This document shows positions 31,320-41,363 of a stretch of 64,000 bases of DNA, piece by piece. Position 1 is the first letter of the stretch. Each line of letters begins with the position of its first letter. Location: positions 1-64,000 of the forward strand of contig NZ_JAILMR010000129.1 in the NCBI RefSeq assembly GCF_024692365.1, in the 5' to 3' direction. Source of the stretch: Ruminococcus sp. GTDB lineage: Bacteria > Bacillota > Clostridia > Oscillospirales > Ruminococcaceae. The notes below the pieces were generated by a model. The model saw only the letters and a list, made by a program, of their open reading frames with translations, had not been told where the DNA came from and searched no databases. The translations under genes were made by a program, and so were the position numbers.

Positions 31320-33410
31320 TTAGCTTACTATTTTTGTTGTATAACCATCATATTCTACAGTACAATTACCATTTATTCCTTTAGCTGATAAATCAGCACA
31401 TACACCACAATCAATAGTAACGCCTTCATTAACATACAGCTTAAATGTTCTACCTGGATAAACGATGTTTGACCATTGTCCATACCAATTATTCGAAGTA
31501 CCATCCTTAGGTATTTCAGTAACACCATCAGCTTCCGTCAGCGTATAATTAGCTGGTGTCCCCCCAACTGGGCTCATATTCAATGCATTCCATCCTGTGC
31601 CCTTTGGTTCTTGAAGAATATTTATTGTAACCTCATATGAACCTGGATGGGTGTTTTTATCGAAGACAGCCTTTGCTTTATAAAGCTCATCTGTAGTAAG
31701 ACTAGAGAAAGGAACATCTTTAAGCTTGCCGATCTCATTATCATCCCAATCAGTGAGTATCCATTCAATGAAAGTTAATCCAGGCTTAGCTGCTTTTTTT
31801 ACATCCTCGGTAGCAGCAGTAAATCTTGAATCTTTGATTAAGTCTTCATATGTAAGTTCTTTTAAATACTTTTCTTGATTGATAAAGAATAGAGTATCAA
31901 GATCATCACTATTATTCACTGTGTATACCAGCAAAATAGTATCCTTCTTCTCATAGATAGCGTAGTATGGTACACCTTTTGTATACTGCGCACCTTCAAC
32001 AAACCAACCCCAACTCAAATCTGTAGCAGCTTTCGCAGGATCGGGATTATCCGGATCATATGAAGGCTTTGGAACAGTTTTTAAATCTACGTCCTTATCT
32101 GTGTTCCAACCAACAAATGTATACATACCTTCTTTATCGCCAGTTCCCTTATAGCCGTATGTAAATGTTCCATCATCACCTTTAGAAGAATCGGGAGGAT
32201 AGAAATCCTTAGTTCGCTTATATGCTTCAGCATAATTTATGTCTTTTCCATCATCGTCAAATTTGTCATAGAAAGTCATCGTATCCGGAGCATCGTCGCG
32301 CGTTGTCGTTGAATATTTAGCTGTAAGAACAAGATTCGATGAGATACCAGTATTTTCATAAATTTTATAATCTTGATTATCCTCATCCAGTATACCATCG
32401 CACTTCCATTTGATATGCTTTGTGGGGTCATAAGGATCAAGCTCCCAGTTCTGCGATCTATAGTTCTCAGCACTATTCCACATATTTGTGATTTCACCTG
32501 GTGTAAGGTTAGCACCGGATTCTTTCTCAAATGAGGGTATTATCTCATCACCCGTAATATCATCGATCAAAGAAACAGTTACTTTTTCACCTTCAACATA
32601 ATCTTTGGTATAGAAAATGTAGGTGTAATTACCTCTAAGCAGAAGTTCTTGATTACCTGATGCTCCTTCAGTAGCCTGTGCAAACTTAGTATAATCGATC
32701 GCCTTTCCTTCGCCTGTAGCGGTATAGAAATCAGCTTTCATATTATTCTTTTTAAGATTTACGTTTACAAGCTCAAAATCACGACTCTGATCATAGCCGA
32801 ACTTGTCAAATACGTATGAACCGCCCTGCAATCTGGGTCTTGAAACTGTCATATCAATAGTTACACATTTACTGCCATTATCAAGTGAATTCAGTACAGC
32901 ATCAAAATGACAGCCGTATTCACTGTACAGAGCCTCACCGCCCTGACCAATGCACTTCAGTCTATCTGTTTCAATAATTCCGGTTTCACTAGGAATATAA
33001 GCGTGCATTATACAGCCACGAGCCCCTTTTCTATGAGCAACAGTACCATTAGCATCATAATCATCAAATAACTGACCTCTGAAATTGTTATTATCAATGA
33101 TCATAACATCCGTAAACTTAGCGGAGGATGAAGGTCTGCCCGAACTACTCATTAGATAACCATTTTGAACTACAGGCATCCCCTGATAATTCTGAAGAAC
33201 TAATACATTAGTGCAATACCTAAGTTCATCATCAACTGCGTCCATCAGCAACGAACCGATATCATTAGAATCAGCAAGAGACTGAGTCCTCTCATAGAAC
33301 TTGTTCATAGGTCTGATCCAGTTGAGGATAGCACCCATGATCATAACCATGATGGTCGCAACAACTATCAACTCAACCAGGGTAAAACCTTTTTTATTTG
33401 TCTTTTTCAT
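31320..33410 (-). CDS. Very large prepilin-like protein with InlB-type repeats
   Basis: Prepilin with the class III-type leader MKKTNKKGFTLVELIVV: cleavage after Gly, Phe at +1 and Glu at +5, then a hydrophobic helix to about residue 28. At 696 residues it is about four times the size of a normal pilin. After a PilW/GspJ-like N-terminal part (about 30-230), the C-terminal half carries segments such as YTFVGWNTD and YYAIYEKK that resemble Listeria-Bacteroides (InlB B) repeats. It is the last gene of the operon, 15 nt after its neighbour. It is likely a tip or minor pilin exposing a binding domain; ligand unknown. Confidence 0.82.
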   Translation of the reverse strand: MKKTNKKGFTLVELIVVATIMVMIMGAILNWIRPMNKFYERTQSLADSNDIGSLLMDAVDDELRYCTNVLVLQNYQGMPVVQNGYLMSSSGRPSSSAKFTDVMIIDNNNFRGQLFDDYDANGTVAHRKGARGCIMHAYIPSETGIIETDRLKCIGQGGEALYSEYGCHFDAVLNSLDNGSKCVTIDMTVSRPRLQGGSYVFDKFGYDQSRDFELVNVNLKKNNMKADFYTATGEGKAIDYTKFAQATEGASGNQELLLRGNYTYIFYTKDYVEGEKVTVSLIDDITGDEIIPSFEKESGANLTPGEITNMWNSAENYRSQNWELDPYDPTKHIKWKCDGILDEDNQDYKIYENTGISSNLVLTAKYSTTTRDDAPDTMTFYDKFDDDGKDINYAEAYKRTKDFYPPDSSKGDDGTFTYGYKGTGDKEGMYTFVGWNTDKDVDLKTVPKPSYDPDNPDPAKAATDLSWGWFVEGAQYTKGVPYYAIYEKKDTILLVYTVNNSDDLDTLFFINQEKYLKELTYEDLIKDSRFTAATEDVKKAAKPGLTFIEWILTDWDDNEIGKLKDVPFSSLTTDELYKAKAVFDKNTHPGSYEVTINILQEPKGTGWNALNMSPVGGTPANYTLTEADGVTEIPKDGTSNNWYGQWSNIVYPGRTFKLYVNEGVTIDCGVCADLSAKGINGNCTVEYDGYTTKIVS

Positions 33411-33425
33411 TATTGCGCCACCCCC

Positions 33426-34202
33426 TTATTCCTCAATGGTATCGTTCTTATGATTATCATTGTATTCTGTCGCACTAATGAACTTACCGCCTTCATAGTA
33501 GATCGATACCATATTGTCTCCGCCATTTTTAATCGAGTGATTAAGCATACAATCTTCAGTTATGCCTGTAGTTTTTCCGGTGGTTTCCCCAGCCTTCGTT
33601 ATCTTCAGACAACTAGCAAGGTCGGTTTCACTTCCCTCAAGCTGCTCAATACCGAACTTTAAATATCCACCATTAGGTGCCCACTGGCGTGTTGGCAATT
33701 TTTGACCCATGGTAATGTTATGTTCGTTATCGAAAAATCTGAACCCACTGGTAGTCTCTATATTCCATGTTTTCAGGGTGGAATCACAATTGTATATCGT
33801 TACCCAATACTCGTTTGCAGAAAGATTCAACTGTTCAGCTGCAGTGAAATAAGACAGATCGTAAACTTTATCCTTATCATCACCATCAAGCTTGGCATAA
33901 TATCCATAAACGTTCTTGTTTTCTATAACATCAGTTCCAAATTCAAAAGTCATTTGAAACTGATTTGTACCTGTTGTCATCGGAGAAACATTGGTATATT
34001 CGGGATCAAGAACTTTAGAAAAACTTGAGAAATGCTCAAGATTCGTGCTCTGGACATTAGTCTTTGTCATTCTGCCATTAGACTTAGCCTGTGCTTTCAT
34101 ACAAGCAGTTGCAGCCATTGTAAAACCTGTGGTAGCAATTGCGAATACTGCCATCGCTATAATGCATTCAACAAGAGTCATACCTTTTTTATTAGTTTTC
34201 AT
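33426..34202 (-). CDS. Minor prepilin-like protein (PilV/GspI-like)
   Basis: Prepilin of 258 residues with leader KTNKKGMTLVECIIAMAVF (Gly before cleavage, Glu at +5) and an N-terminal hydrophobic helix, then a globular domain without a match that I know. The short basic leader is nearly the same as that of the next gene. It sits inside the prepilin set, so a minor pilin involved in initiation or at the tip is the likely role. GGAGG precedes the ATG. Confidence 0.82.
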   Translation of the reverse strand: MKTNKKGMTLVECIIAMAVFAIATTGFTMAATACMKAQAKSNGRMTKTNVQSTNLEHFSSFSKVLDPEYTNVSPMTTGTNQFQMTFEFGTDVIENKNVYGYYAKLDGDDKDKVYDLSYFTAAEQLNLSANEYWVTIYNCDSTLKTWNIETTSGFRFFDNEHNITMGQKLPTRQWAPNGGYLKFGIEQLEGSETDLASCLKITKAGETTGKTTGITEDCMLNHSIKNGGDNMVSIYYEGGKFISATEYNDNHKNDTIEE

Positions 34203-34223
34203 AATAAAAACCTCCCTCCTGCA

Positions 34224-36689
34224 TTAATATGCTGCATATTTTTTGAGTACGAAGCATTCTTCTGCATACTCTTCGCCTGAACCTTTGACAGTAGCAAGGA
34301 CTGAATAAGGCGAAACTTCGTTATAAACGATGGTATTGCAGTTACCTGATACTTCATATTCGTTACAAATAAGGTTACCTATAACAGCCAATGCATCACA
34401 ATCGTTATTCATGTAATCAGGAGCGATCTTACACTGTCCACCCTTATTGGTTGACCAATATTTAGCTCTTGGCATATAGATACTAGCCTGTACCAAGTTG
34501 GTACACTCATCAAATTTGATAACAGTGCCCTCTGTAAACAGCATGATTATATTGTTTGATAGCAGCTGATATCCTCCAAGATCTTTATCTCCAGTAGGAT
34601 TGAGGTATCCATCATTACCCTTCGCTGTTTCACTGCCCTTAAAAGCATCTGAATGCAGGAAAGATTCCAGATCCATAAGTACTAACTGGGTTCTGAATGT
34701 AAAATTCGGCTTATCTACGAACGTGCTGTGCTCATAAGTAGATACTTCACCTGATGAACTATATTGATCATAAACAGTGCCAACACCGGAGTCACTTACA
34801 AAATAGCAAAAATGAGCATTAGGTTTTTCAGGGTCAGATGAATTTCTAACAAGTATAATATTATTATTTTGTGTATGACCTCCATTCTTGAGGACAACAA
34901 TAACATCACTCTTTGCTGCATCAACATCAATAAGGATCTTATCGTTTTCAAGATAATCGATGTAACATACACTTTTGTTTACTATATAGTCTGGCTTGAA
35001 GATCGCTCCATTATCACTTCCGTCACCAATTACCTCTTTATAGGTACCGTCAGAATTTTTATTGCTGAAGTCTGGATCTTTAACATTCTTAACAGAAGAT
35101 TTCAAAACGTTCTGTTTGCCATCTTCGCCAACTTCATACATTTCTTTATACATACCACTGATATTAGTTACATTACTATTATCCAGGCACAGCAGATGTT
35201 CAGGATAGTAATAGTAAGGAGTTTCAGTAAGCATGGGGAACTGAGGTCTATTTGCTCTGGCAATACCTGTCCAGTTTTCAACAACTACATTATAATTACT
35301 ATCAATTATAGTATTTTTTCCAGCAGGATCATCAACTGAGACACCATTAAAAGATCTTGAACCACTGTAAATATGAGGAACTTTTCCGTCAGCCTTTTTA
35401 GGTAACAGATGGATCGTTATATTAACTCCAGACTGATTGAACTGACCGGTTGTTGGACCATCAATATAAAGGTCACCTTCCAGGTATATGTCTCCATAGA
35501 ATTTATTATTGATACCAGTAACTACCATATCACCATTGAACGCAGGACTAGAGTTATATACGTAAATATTTCCACGGAAATTGTTATCCTGTCCCTGACC
35601 CCATACAGTGTTGCCATTTGAATCTTTTGTCATAGCTTTCCAATACTCATTTTTATCAGGATTGGTTTCAGCCATAGCATCTATCATATTGCTGTCAAAC
35701 TTGCTTTCACCGCCGATGTAGAGATAAGAAGTATAAACATCAACAGCATAATCTGTTTTTACTCCAAAGTCAACATTATTACCGCCAACAACAAGAGCTT
35801 CAGCTACATTTACATAGTTGAAATTGAACGCCGGTAACTGAGGATTAAGACTATCATCATATATTTCCTTTGAATGTGAGGGATCAAAATGAGGCTGGTT
35901 TGCTTGTACCATAAGAGATCTCGATACGTTGAGCACACAACCCTTTGAATCATCTACGCCGGCATAGTAGTAGGGATTACTTTTGAAGTAATTCTGGTTC
36001 TGAATAGACAATGAACCATTGATATCAGTATCACCGTAGATCTTGTTCTGGTTAGTATTGAACTTATATGGTGTGTTATACTTATCTGAATCCTTATCGG
36101 TCGCACCAGCTGAACCATACACCTGAATGTTATTAAATCTGTCACTGATACCACCTGTGGTACCGATGATTTCCAGTGCCTTAGGAGTATAAGTGTGCTC
36201 TCTGAGAGGCTCACAAGCAAGGTATGCTACAACCTGCTTTTCCTGGCCAAGATAAGAGCCTGTAGCAATAGCCTTCAAATAATTGTAGTTTCCGTCAATA
36301 ACCGGTTCAACTTTTAATGTACAATTTGCATTATTCCATCTGGGCTGAGATTTTCCAACTCTCTCTTTACCATGGACAAGACTTTCGATTTTAACTTCAG
36401 TTTCACCAGCTTTAGCAATTCGCTTCATCTGATTGATCTTCTCCATGATCTCTGCTTGTGTGTATGTCGCGTTAGTCTGTCTTGAACCCGTTGTCTCTGC
36501 TACAAATGCTTTCAGACACGATGATGCAACATAGTACGCCTGTTTTTTGCGGTACTCTTTGTTTGTCCTGGCTGTTGTGTGTGCTACCAATTGAGTAGCC
36601 GCTATGATTATAACGACCATCATAACTGATACCACAGTTACTGTTGCCAAGACAGCGCCTTTGCGCTGTGACTTGAACTTAGTTTTCAT
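34224..36689 (-). CDS. Very large PilX/GspK-like pilus protein
   Basis: Protein of 821 residues starting at the ATG at 36687-36689 behind AAAGGTGG; the longer GTG start three codons earlier overlaps that site. The N terminus (FKSQRKGAVLATVTVVSVM) is a prepilin-type leader and helix without the usual Glu at +5, as in PilX/GspK minor pilins. The rest is a long beta-rich region with polar YGDTDING- and GDIYLEGDLYIDG-like turns suggesting a beta-helix. No enzyme motif seen. It is probably part of a pilus-tip complex with the two following prepilins. Confidence 0.75.
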   Translation of the reverse strand: MKTKFKSQRKGAVLATVTVVSVMMVVIIIAATQLVAHTTARTNKEYRKKQAYYVASSCLKAFVAETTGSRQTNATYTQAEIMEKINQMKRIAKAGETEVKIESLVHGKERVGKSQPRWNNANCTLKVEPVIDGNYNYLKAIATGSYLGQEKQVVAYLACEPLREHTYTPKALEIIGTTGGISDRFNNIQVYGSAGATDKDSDKYNTPYKFNTNQNKIYGDTDINGSLSIQNQNYFKSNPYYYAGVDDSKGCVLNVSRSLMVQANQPHFDPSHSKEIYDDSLNPQLPAFNFNYVNVAEALVVGGNNVDFGVKTDYAVDVYTSYLYIGGESKFDSNMIDAMAETNPDKNEYWKAMTKDSNGNTVWGQGQDNNFRGNIYVYNSSPAFNGDMVVTGINNKFYGDIYLEGDLYIDGPTTGQFNQSGVNITIHLLPKKADGKVPHIYSGSRSFNGVSVDDPAGKNTIIDSNYNVVVENWTGIARANRPQFPMLTETPYYYYPEHLLCLDNSNVTNISGMYKEMYEVGEDGKQNVLKSSVKNVKDPDFSNKNSDGTYKEVIGDGSDNGAIFKPDYIVNKSVCYIDYLENDKILIDVDAAKSDVIVVLKNGGHTQNNNIILVRNSSDPEKPNAHFCYFVSDSGVGTVYDQYSSSGEVSTYEHSTFVDKPNFTFRTQLVLMDLESFLHSDAFKGSETAKGNDGYLNPTGDKDLGGYQLLSNNIIMLFTEGTVIKFDECTNLVQASIYMPRAKYWSTNKGGQCKIAPDYMNNDCDALAVIGNLICNEYEVSGNCNTIVYNEVSPYSVLATVKGSGEEYAEECFVLKKYAAY

Positions 36690-36820
36690 AATTACCACCT
36701 TTCATTCTTTTGGTTTCCCGACTTTGTGTGAAATGATCAAAATAAAATTTTTAATCATTTTTTATAGCACGATTTGGCAGGCGGATAATTCCGCCCACCA
36801 AACGCTATAAACTAAATTAA

Positions 36821-37600
36821 TTATACATTAGGTTCAGGCAGTGTTTTAACTACATAAATAGTCAAAGTCATTGAACCTTCAACATCTGTATCAGACGTTT
36901 TAACTGAAGATTTTCCATCTTTATCCTCAGTAGCAGGCTTACCATCCTTATCTGTTTCAGCAGCAAACTTATAGTCAACACTTGTAACTACCATTGTTTT
37001 TTGCTTAGCAGTTTTCTGCAGCTTATCGCAGAACTTCTCAACCTCTTCAAGTTCACCCTTATAAGGAATAGTAACCTCATAAATACCTATCGAAGCAGGA
37101 GCTGCAACAGCCTCACCTTTCGCGCCGGCCTCAGCATCTGCATTTTCAGGAGTTACAGGAGTAGCATCTTTACCAGTCTCATCAATATAATTCTGAACTT
37201 CTGTATCCATTTCAGTAGAAGGCCTTGAACTTGTAAACGAATAAGGATTGAGTGTAGTAACTATGTAATCTGTAGTCGTCAGAGCAGAGTTCTCAATCTC
37301 ATTCTCATCCAGAAGATCATCAACTTCCTGAGAAACAACCTGTGTTTCCTGTATTGAATAGAAACTTGCTGTCATATCGCTTACTTCAGCATAAGCAGCT
37401 TTTATCCTCTCTGGAAGGTTTTCATCCGCTTTATTTCTGTCTTTCAAATCTGAAAGAGTAGCCTTTGCATCATCAAGTGCAGCCTGAGAATCCTGAAGTC
37501 TTTCGATAGCGGGCTTTATAAAGAGCATTACACCTGCTACCCATACCAGAATTACTATAACTGCTGTAAGTAAGATCCTATCACGATAATTAAGTTTCAT
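36821..37600 (-). CDS. PilO-like pilus alignment protein
   Basis: Bitopic inner-membrane protein of 259 residues: short cytoplasmic start, one membrane segment (about 10-28), a coiled coil (about 32-75) and an extracytoplasmic ferredoxin-like domain (IYEVTIPYKGELEEVEKFCDKL) interrupted by an Ala/Glu/Pro-rich insert. This is the PilO plan. It starts 3 nt after the pilM-pilN fusion, with GAAGGAGG inside that gene, so the two are coupled. It should form the PilMNO platform that links PilB/PilC to the envelope. Confidence 0.78.
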   Translation of the reverse strand: MKLNYRDRILLTAVIVILVWVAGVMLFIKPAIERLQDSQAALDDAKATLSDLKDRNKADENLPERIKAAYAEVSDMTASFYSIQETQVVSQEVDDLLDENEIENSALTTTDYIVTTLNPYSFTSSRPSTEMDTEVQNYIDETGKDATPVTPENADAEAGAKGEAVAAPASIGIYEVTIPYKGELEEVEKFCDKLQKTAKQKTMVVTSVDYKFAAETDKDGKPATEDKDGKSSVKTSDTDVEGSMTLTIYVVKTLPEPNV

Positions 37601-37603
37601 CGA

Positions 37604-39085
37604 TTAAGCACCCTCCTTCTCTAAATAAATAGTCAGACCATTGATTTTAACGGGATCATCTTCTTCGCCCGTACCGTTGTAACCCTGATACAGAACATAT
37701 GCAGAGAAATCAAGATCTCTCAGATCATCCACCAGTTTCTTAACGTCTTCCTGTTTTTCAACAGTTATCGTATTGATGGTTACGGTACCACCCATAAGAT
37801 CAAAAGACATACCATCGTGTTCAGCCTTATGATCTTCAAGAACTTTCTGTATTTTATCAAACTTATCCTTCTTCATTATAGGAAGGGTATCGATATCCAG
37901 CTGTATAGTCTGAACATAGTTCTTATACTTGTTGATTATTTCCAATCTATTATGGAGGAGCTGATTCTTAGCCTTGATCTCTTCCTCAGCCTCTATCTGC
38001 TTATCGACTTTTGCTTTATCGTTATCGATTGAACTTGCCTTCAGAGAAATGAATCCATAAACAGCAGCGATCAATATAGCGGAAGCAGCAGACAGAATGC
38101 CAGCGGTAGTCAGCATTGAACTGAGACCAGCGGAAGAATCCTTGCTACCGGAGTGATCAACTTCCAGAAGATTAATTCTCTCGGTCTGCTTGTTTCTTCT
38201 GTACAGTGCACCGATAGCATTAGCAAATACGGTGAACTCGAAGTTCTCATAACCTGTTATCTGAGAAGGTGTGCCCAAAACGGAAGCTCTTATCTCCAGA
38301 CCATCCAGAGCATCAACGATCTTCTTGTAGTCTTCAATGAAACCGTAAAGGATAACATTTGACAGACCATTGCCGCCTCTTGCCTTGTTGAACTGCTCCA
38401 TTCTGAATATATTCTCGTTCAGAGCTTCCAGAACATAGTCATCAGCATCGTACTCATCAGGAGAGATCGGTACGTATCTCGCGAAAGCCATCTGACCGTT
38501 CTCGAACAATGTCAGACCCAAGAAGTTGCTGTCAAGCTGACAAACCAGCAGAGGCATCTTATCAGCATTTGACTTATCACTCAAAACAATTCTGGAGATA
38601 GAATTACAGCCGATATTTACGGATCTGAGATTGATGTTCATTACAGCGAAGAGCTTTCTGAAACCTTCAACTATCGAAATGGGGCAGGCAGTTGCCAGTA
38701 CTTTCAGCGATCCGGGATTCTGTTCACCCGCTTCACCTACAACTGTATAGGATATAGCATACTCATTGGAGATACCCATTTCCTGGCTCATGTGGTTCTG
38801 TACCATCTGCAGGAACTCGTTGCCCTTAGCCTTAGGAACTATAAGTTCCTTGAAAACAATGTTACTGGACGAGAATGTTACAACTGCGTCCTTATCCATC
38901 ATCTGCTCTTTTCTCAGTGTTGTGAGCAGCAGTTCTGACAGACCAGAAAGCTGGATAACTTCACCGTTAACGATCATGTCCGCGGGTACCTGTACAGATA
39001 CCGAGTTGTCGATGCGGATCTTGTTGGCCGTGTTATCACCTTTTACGATATTGATCTGCCTATCAGAAAAATCGAATGATAGCAT
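37604..39085 (-). CDS. PilM-PilN fusion protein
   Basis: A 493-residue protein joining two parts that are usually separate genes. Residues 1 to about 310 are a PilM-like actin-fold ATPase (MLSFDFSDRQINIVKG; GCNSISRIVL). After a short linker come one membrane segment (about 330-350), a coiled coil (about 352-400) and a PilN-type periplasmic-like domain (TINTITVEKQEDVKKLVDDL). In other bacteria PilM binds the cytoplasmic tail of PilN, so fusion fixes that contact. The next gene is PilO-like, supporting the call. Confidence 0.8.
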   Translation of the reverse strand: MLSFDFSDRQINIVKGDNTANKIRIDNSVSVQVPADMIVNGEVIQLSGLSELLLTTLRKEQMMDKDAVVTFSSSNIVFKELIVPKAKGNEFLQMVQNHMSQEMGISNEYAISYTVVGEAGEQNPGSLKVLATACPISIVEGFRKLFAVMNINLRSVNIGCNSISRIVLSDKSNADKMPLLVCQLDSNFLGLTLFENGQMAFARYVPISPDEYDADDYVLEALNENIFRMEQFNKARGGNGLSNVILYGFIEDYKKIVDALDGLEIRASVLGTPSQITGYENFEFTVFANAIGALYRRNKQTERINLLEVDHSGSKDSSAGLSSMLTTAGILSAASAILIAAVYGFISLKASSIDNDKAKVDKQIEAEEEIKAKNQLLHNRLEIINKYKNYVQTIQLDIDTLPIMKKDKFDKIQKVLEDHKAEHDGMSFDLMGGTVTINTITVEKQEDVKKLVDDLRDLDFSAYVLYQGYNGTGEEDDPVKINGLTIYLEKEGA

Positions 39086-39182
39086 TTATTCCTTCACCTC
39101 AATATAAAAATTTTTTTATTATGTATTTGCCTTCTTTCGCAGACGGCAATGATATGTGCGAGACTTGTCATCCAGCAACATA

Positions 39183-40379
39183 TTATTCGTTTTCCATTTC
39201 CGAAATACCACCGTAAAGCATAGGGAATACAGCAGCAAGTACGAGACCTATACCAACACCGAGGATGATGATCATCAAAGGTTCCATCAATCCAACGAGT
39301 CGTGTTACTGCTGAATCGGCTTCTTCTTCGTAGAAGTCTGCAGTCTTTTCAAGGATATCATCCAGCGCGCCGGATTCTTCGCCAACGTAGATGATGGAGC
39401 AGAACATACCTTCAAATATCTCTGTCTTGGAAAGAGCAGTAGATACGGGAGAACCCTGTTTTACTTCGTCTACGACCTGAATGAACATCTTGTCAACATA
39501 TGTATTGTTAAGTATTCTCGAAGATCTTTCAAGGCAGTCAACCATCGGGATACCGCTGGAGTAAAGAGAAGAAAGAGTTCTTGAGAAACGGCCTTCTGCT
39601 ATCTTTACCATCAGAGGTCCGATAAGTGGCATCTTTAATTTCGCATAGTCGAATTTCAGTTTTACCGATTCGACTTTCAATGCATATACTATAACGCCTA
39701 TCAGTATAACTACACCTATCAGCAGAGCGTACCACTTTTGGATAATGAAGTCACTGAATCCGAACAAAGCTTTCTGCAGAGCATTCATCTTATCTTCAGG
39801 CATCATACTCTTGAATATAGGCAGGATCTTTATACTCATAAGAATAACAACTGCGATAACCAGTACGAGCAGAACGATAGGATAAACCAAAGCGCCCTTG
39901 ATCTTGTTGTTCAGCTTGTTAGTGTTTGCGTAGTATTCCTGCAATCTTTTCATGGTTATATCGAGCGAACCTGAAATCTCGCCTGCATCAACCATTGATA
40001 TAAAGAAGTCAGGGAAACATCCGCGCTTTGCTTCGAGGGCTCCCGAAAAGCTTTCGCCCTTCTGAACTTCCTCATAAACCTGCTTCCAGACTTCCTTAGC
40101 ACCCTTGTTTTCTTCCTCTTTATAAAGGATATCGAGGGCTTTTACGATCGTCAGTCCGGACGACATCATCGCGGACAGCTGTCGGCAGCAGTACGCCAGC
40201 TCAGCCGTATTGAACCTGTGAGCGGTCTTTTTGCCTCCGCCCAAAGCTTCGCCATAGCTTACACAGAACAGACCCTGCTCATATATCTTTTCAAGCAGTT
40301 CCTGCTCACTGTCAGCTTCGTAGGTACCTTTGATGGTCTTACCCGTGGTATCCTTAGCGACGTAGCTATAATTTTTCAT
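39183..40379 (-). CDS. pilC: Type IV pilus inner-membrane platform protein PilC
   Basis: Polytopic T2SF-family protein of 398 residues: N-terminal YVAKDTTGKTIKGTYEA, two cytoplasmic T2SF domains (RQLSAMMSSGLTIVKALD and RTLSSLYSSGIPMVDCLE) and three membrane segments (about 165-190, 215-235, 365-390). It couples the PilB/PilT motors to the pilus. It is the first gene of the minus-strand pilus operon and follows its promoter. Confidence 0.95.
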   Translation of the reverse strand: MKNYSYVAKDTTGKTIKGTYEADSEQELLEKIYEQGLFCVSYGEALGGGKKTAHRFNTAELAYCCRQLSAMMSSGLTIVKALDILYKEEENKGAKEVWKQVYEEVQKGESFSGALEAKRGCFPDFFISMVDAGEISGSLDITMKRLQEYYANTNKLNNKIKGALVYPIVLLVLVIAVVILMSIKILPIFKSMMPEDKMNALQKALFGFSDFIIQKWYALLIGVVILIGVIVYALKVESVKLKFDYAKLKMPLIGPLMVKIAEGRFSRTLSSLYSSGIPMVDCLERSSRILNNTYVDKMFIQVVDEVKQGSPVSTALSKTEIFEGMFCSIIYVGEESGALDDILEKTADFYEEEADSAVTRLVGLMEPLMIIILGVGIGLVLAAVFPMLYGGISEMENE

Positions 40380-40484
40380 ATTGTAGATACACCTCCACCA
40401 TTTTAATGCTTCACAGCTTATGCCGTCTGACTCAGCAGTGCATCAAAACACAACAAGGCAAAAACTACAAAACATATTTTTATC

Positions 40485-40513
40485 ATTATATCATTTTTTT
40501 GATTTTTTTACAA
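40485..40513 (-). promoter_or_regulatory. Promoter of the pilC-to-prepilin operon
   Basis: TTGTAA (40508-40513) and TATAAT (40485-40490) with a 17-nt spacer on the minus strand, giving a leader of about 100 nt. Otherwise the 298-nt gap is AT-rich and empty. Confidence 0.72.
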
Positions 40514-40677
40514 GTCAAAATACCGATTTTTTTGCAATTTTATTCACAAAATACTAATGTTATTTTTGGTTAATACTCACTATAAAGATACATTTTTTAA
40601 CCATTTAACAAATTTATAAAGCTTGCAGAGAATTTTTTTGTACTCGTTTATTCTTCTAACCAAACATCAGATGAGAG

Positions 40678-41283
40678 TCATTCTTCAGTGTCATTCTCTT
40701 CGATCATTTTATCTGAACTATCGACCGTCAAATGTCTTCCCGAGGACAGCAGAACGGGGTGCTTTTTCACATAAGTCTTATATGATATAACATATGCCGC
40801 AAATGCCGTTCCCAGCATGACAAGTATCGAGAACATTACACCTATTATATAGTTGTCACCCAACAGATCGATCACCCATCCCGCAGGATAATACAGTACC
40901 ATATAAAAGATCTCGCCTTTGCCCTCAGCATTGAAAGAATCGCGGAAAATCGCGGGTATAAAGTAAAACATACCAACCATTATCAGCACTGCAAATATAG
41001 TGGTCAGGCTCCATTCTTCATAGGCTGTATGCTTTCTTCCGTCATCGAAAAACACCCATATAAGAAACAAGCATATCACCACTGTACCCACTACAGACTT
41101 GACATCGGGCTGAGTAAAGAAATTCTTGATGCCTATCATTGAATAGGGAAGAAATGTCACCAGTGAGGGGAAAAGCACCGCTCCGGTGAACGCTCCGAAC
41201 ACCACCAGTGCCAGCAGCAGACCCAGTCTTGCAGCCGTATATCCGACTACGAATCTGAGCCAGTCATATTGTTCGCTGCCCAT
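40678..41283 (-). CDS. Membrane protein of unknown family
   Basis: A 201-residue protein with four predicted hydrophobic segments (about 14-45, 65-80, 92-112 and 147-167) and an acidic C-terminal tail (SSDKMIEENDTEE). I do not recognise the family. It stands alone between recG and the pilus operon and is on the same strand as both. CAGGGAGG precedes the ATG. Confidence 0.65.
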   Translation of the reverse strand: MGSEQYDWLRFVVGYTAARLGLLLALVVFGAFTGAVLFPSLVTFLPYSMIGIKNFFTQPDVKSVVGTVVICLFLIWVFFDDGRKHTAYEEWSLTTIFAVLIMVGMFYFIPAIFRDSFNAEGKGEIFYMVLYYPAGWVIDLLGDNYIIGVMFSILVMLGTAFAAYVISYKTYVKKHPVLLSSGRHLTVDSSDKMIEENDTEE

Positions 41284-41363
41284 TTTGCACCTCCCTGCTG
41301 CAAAGTTGTGTTGCTTTACAAATCACACAAACATCACATTTCTTTATATAAAATATACAAAAC

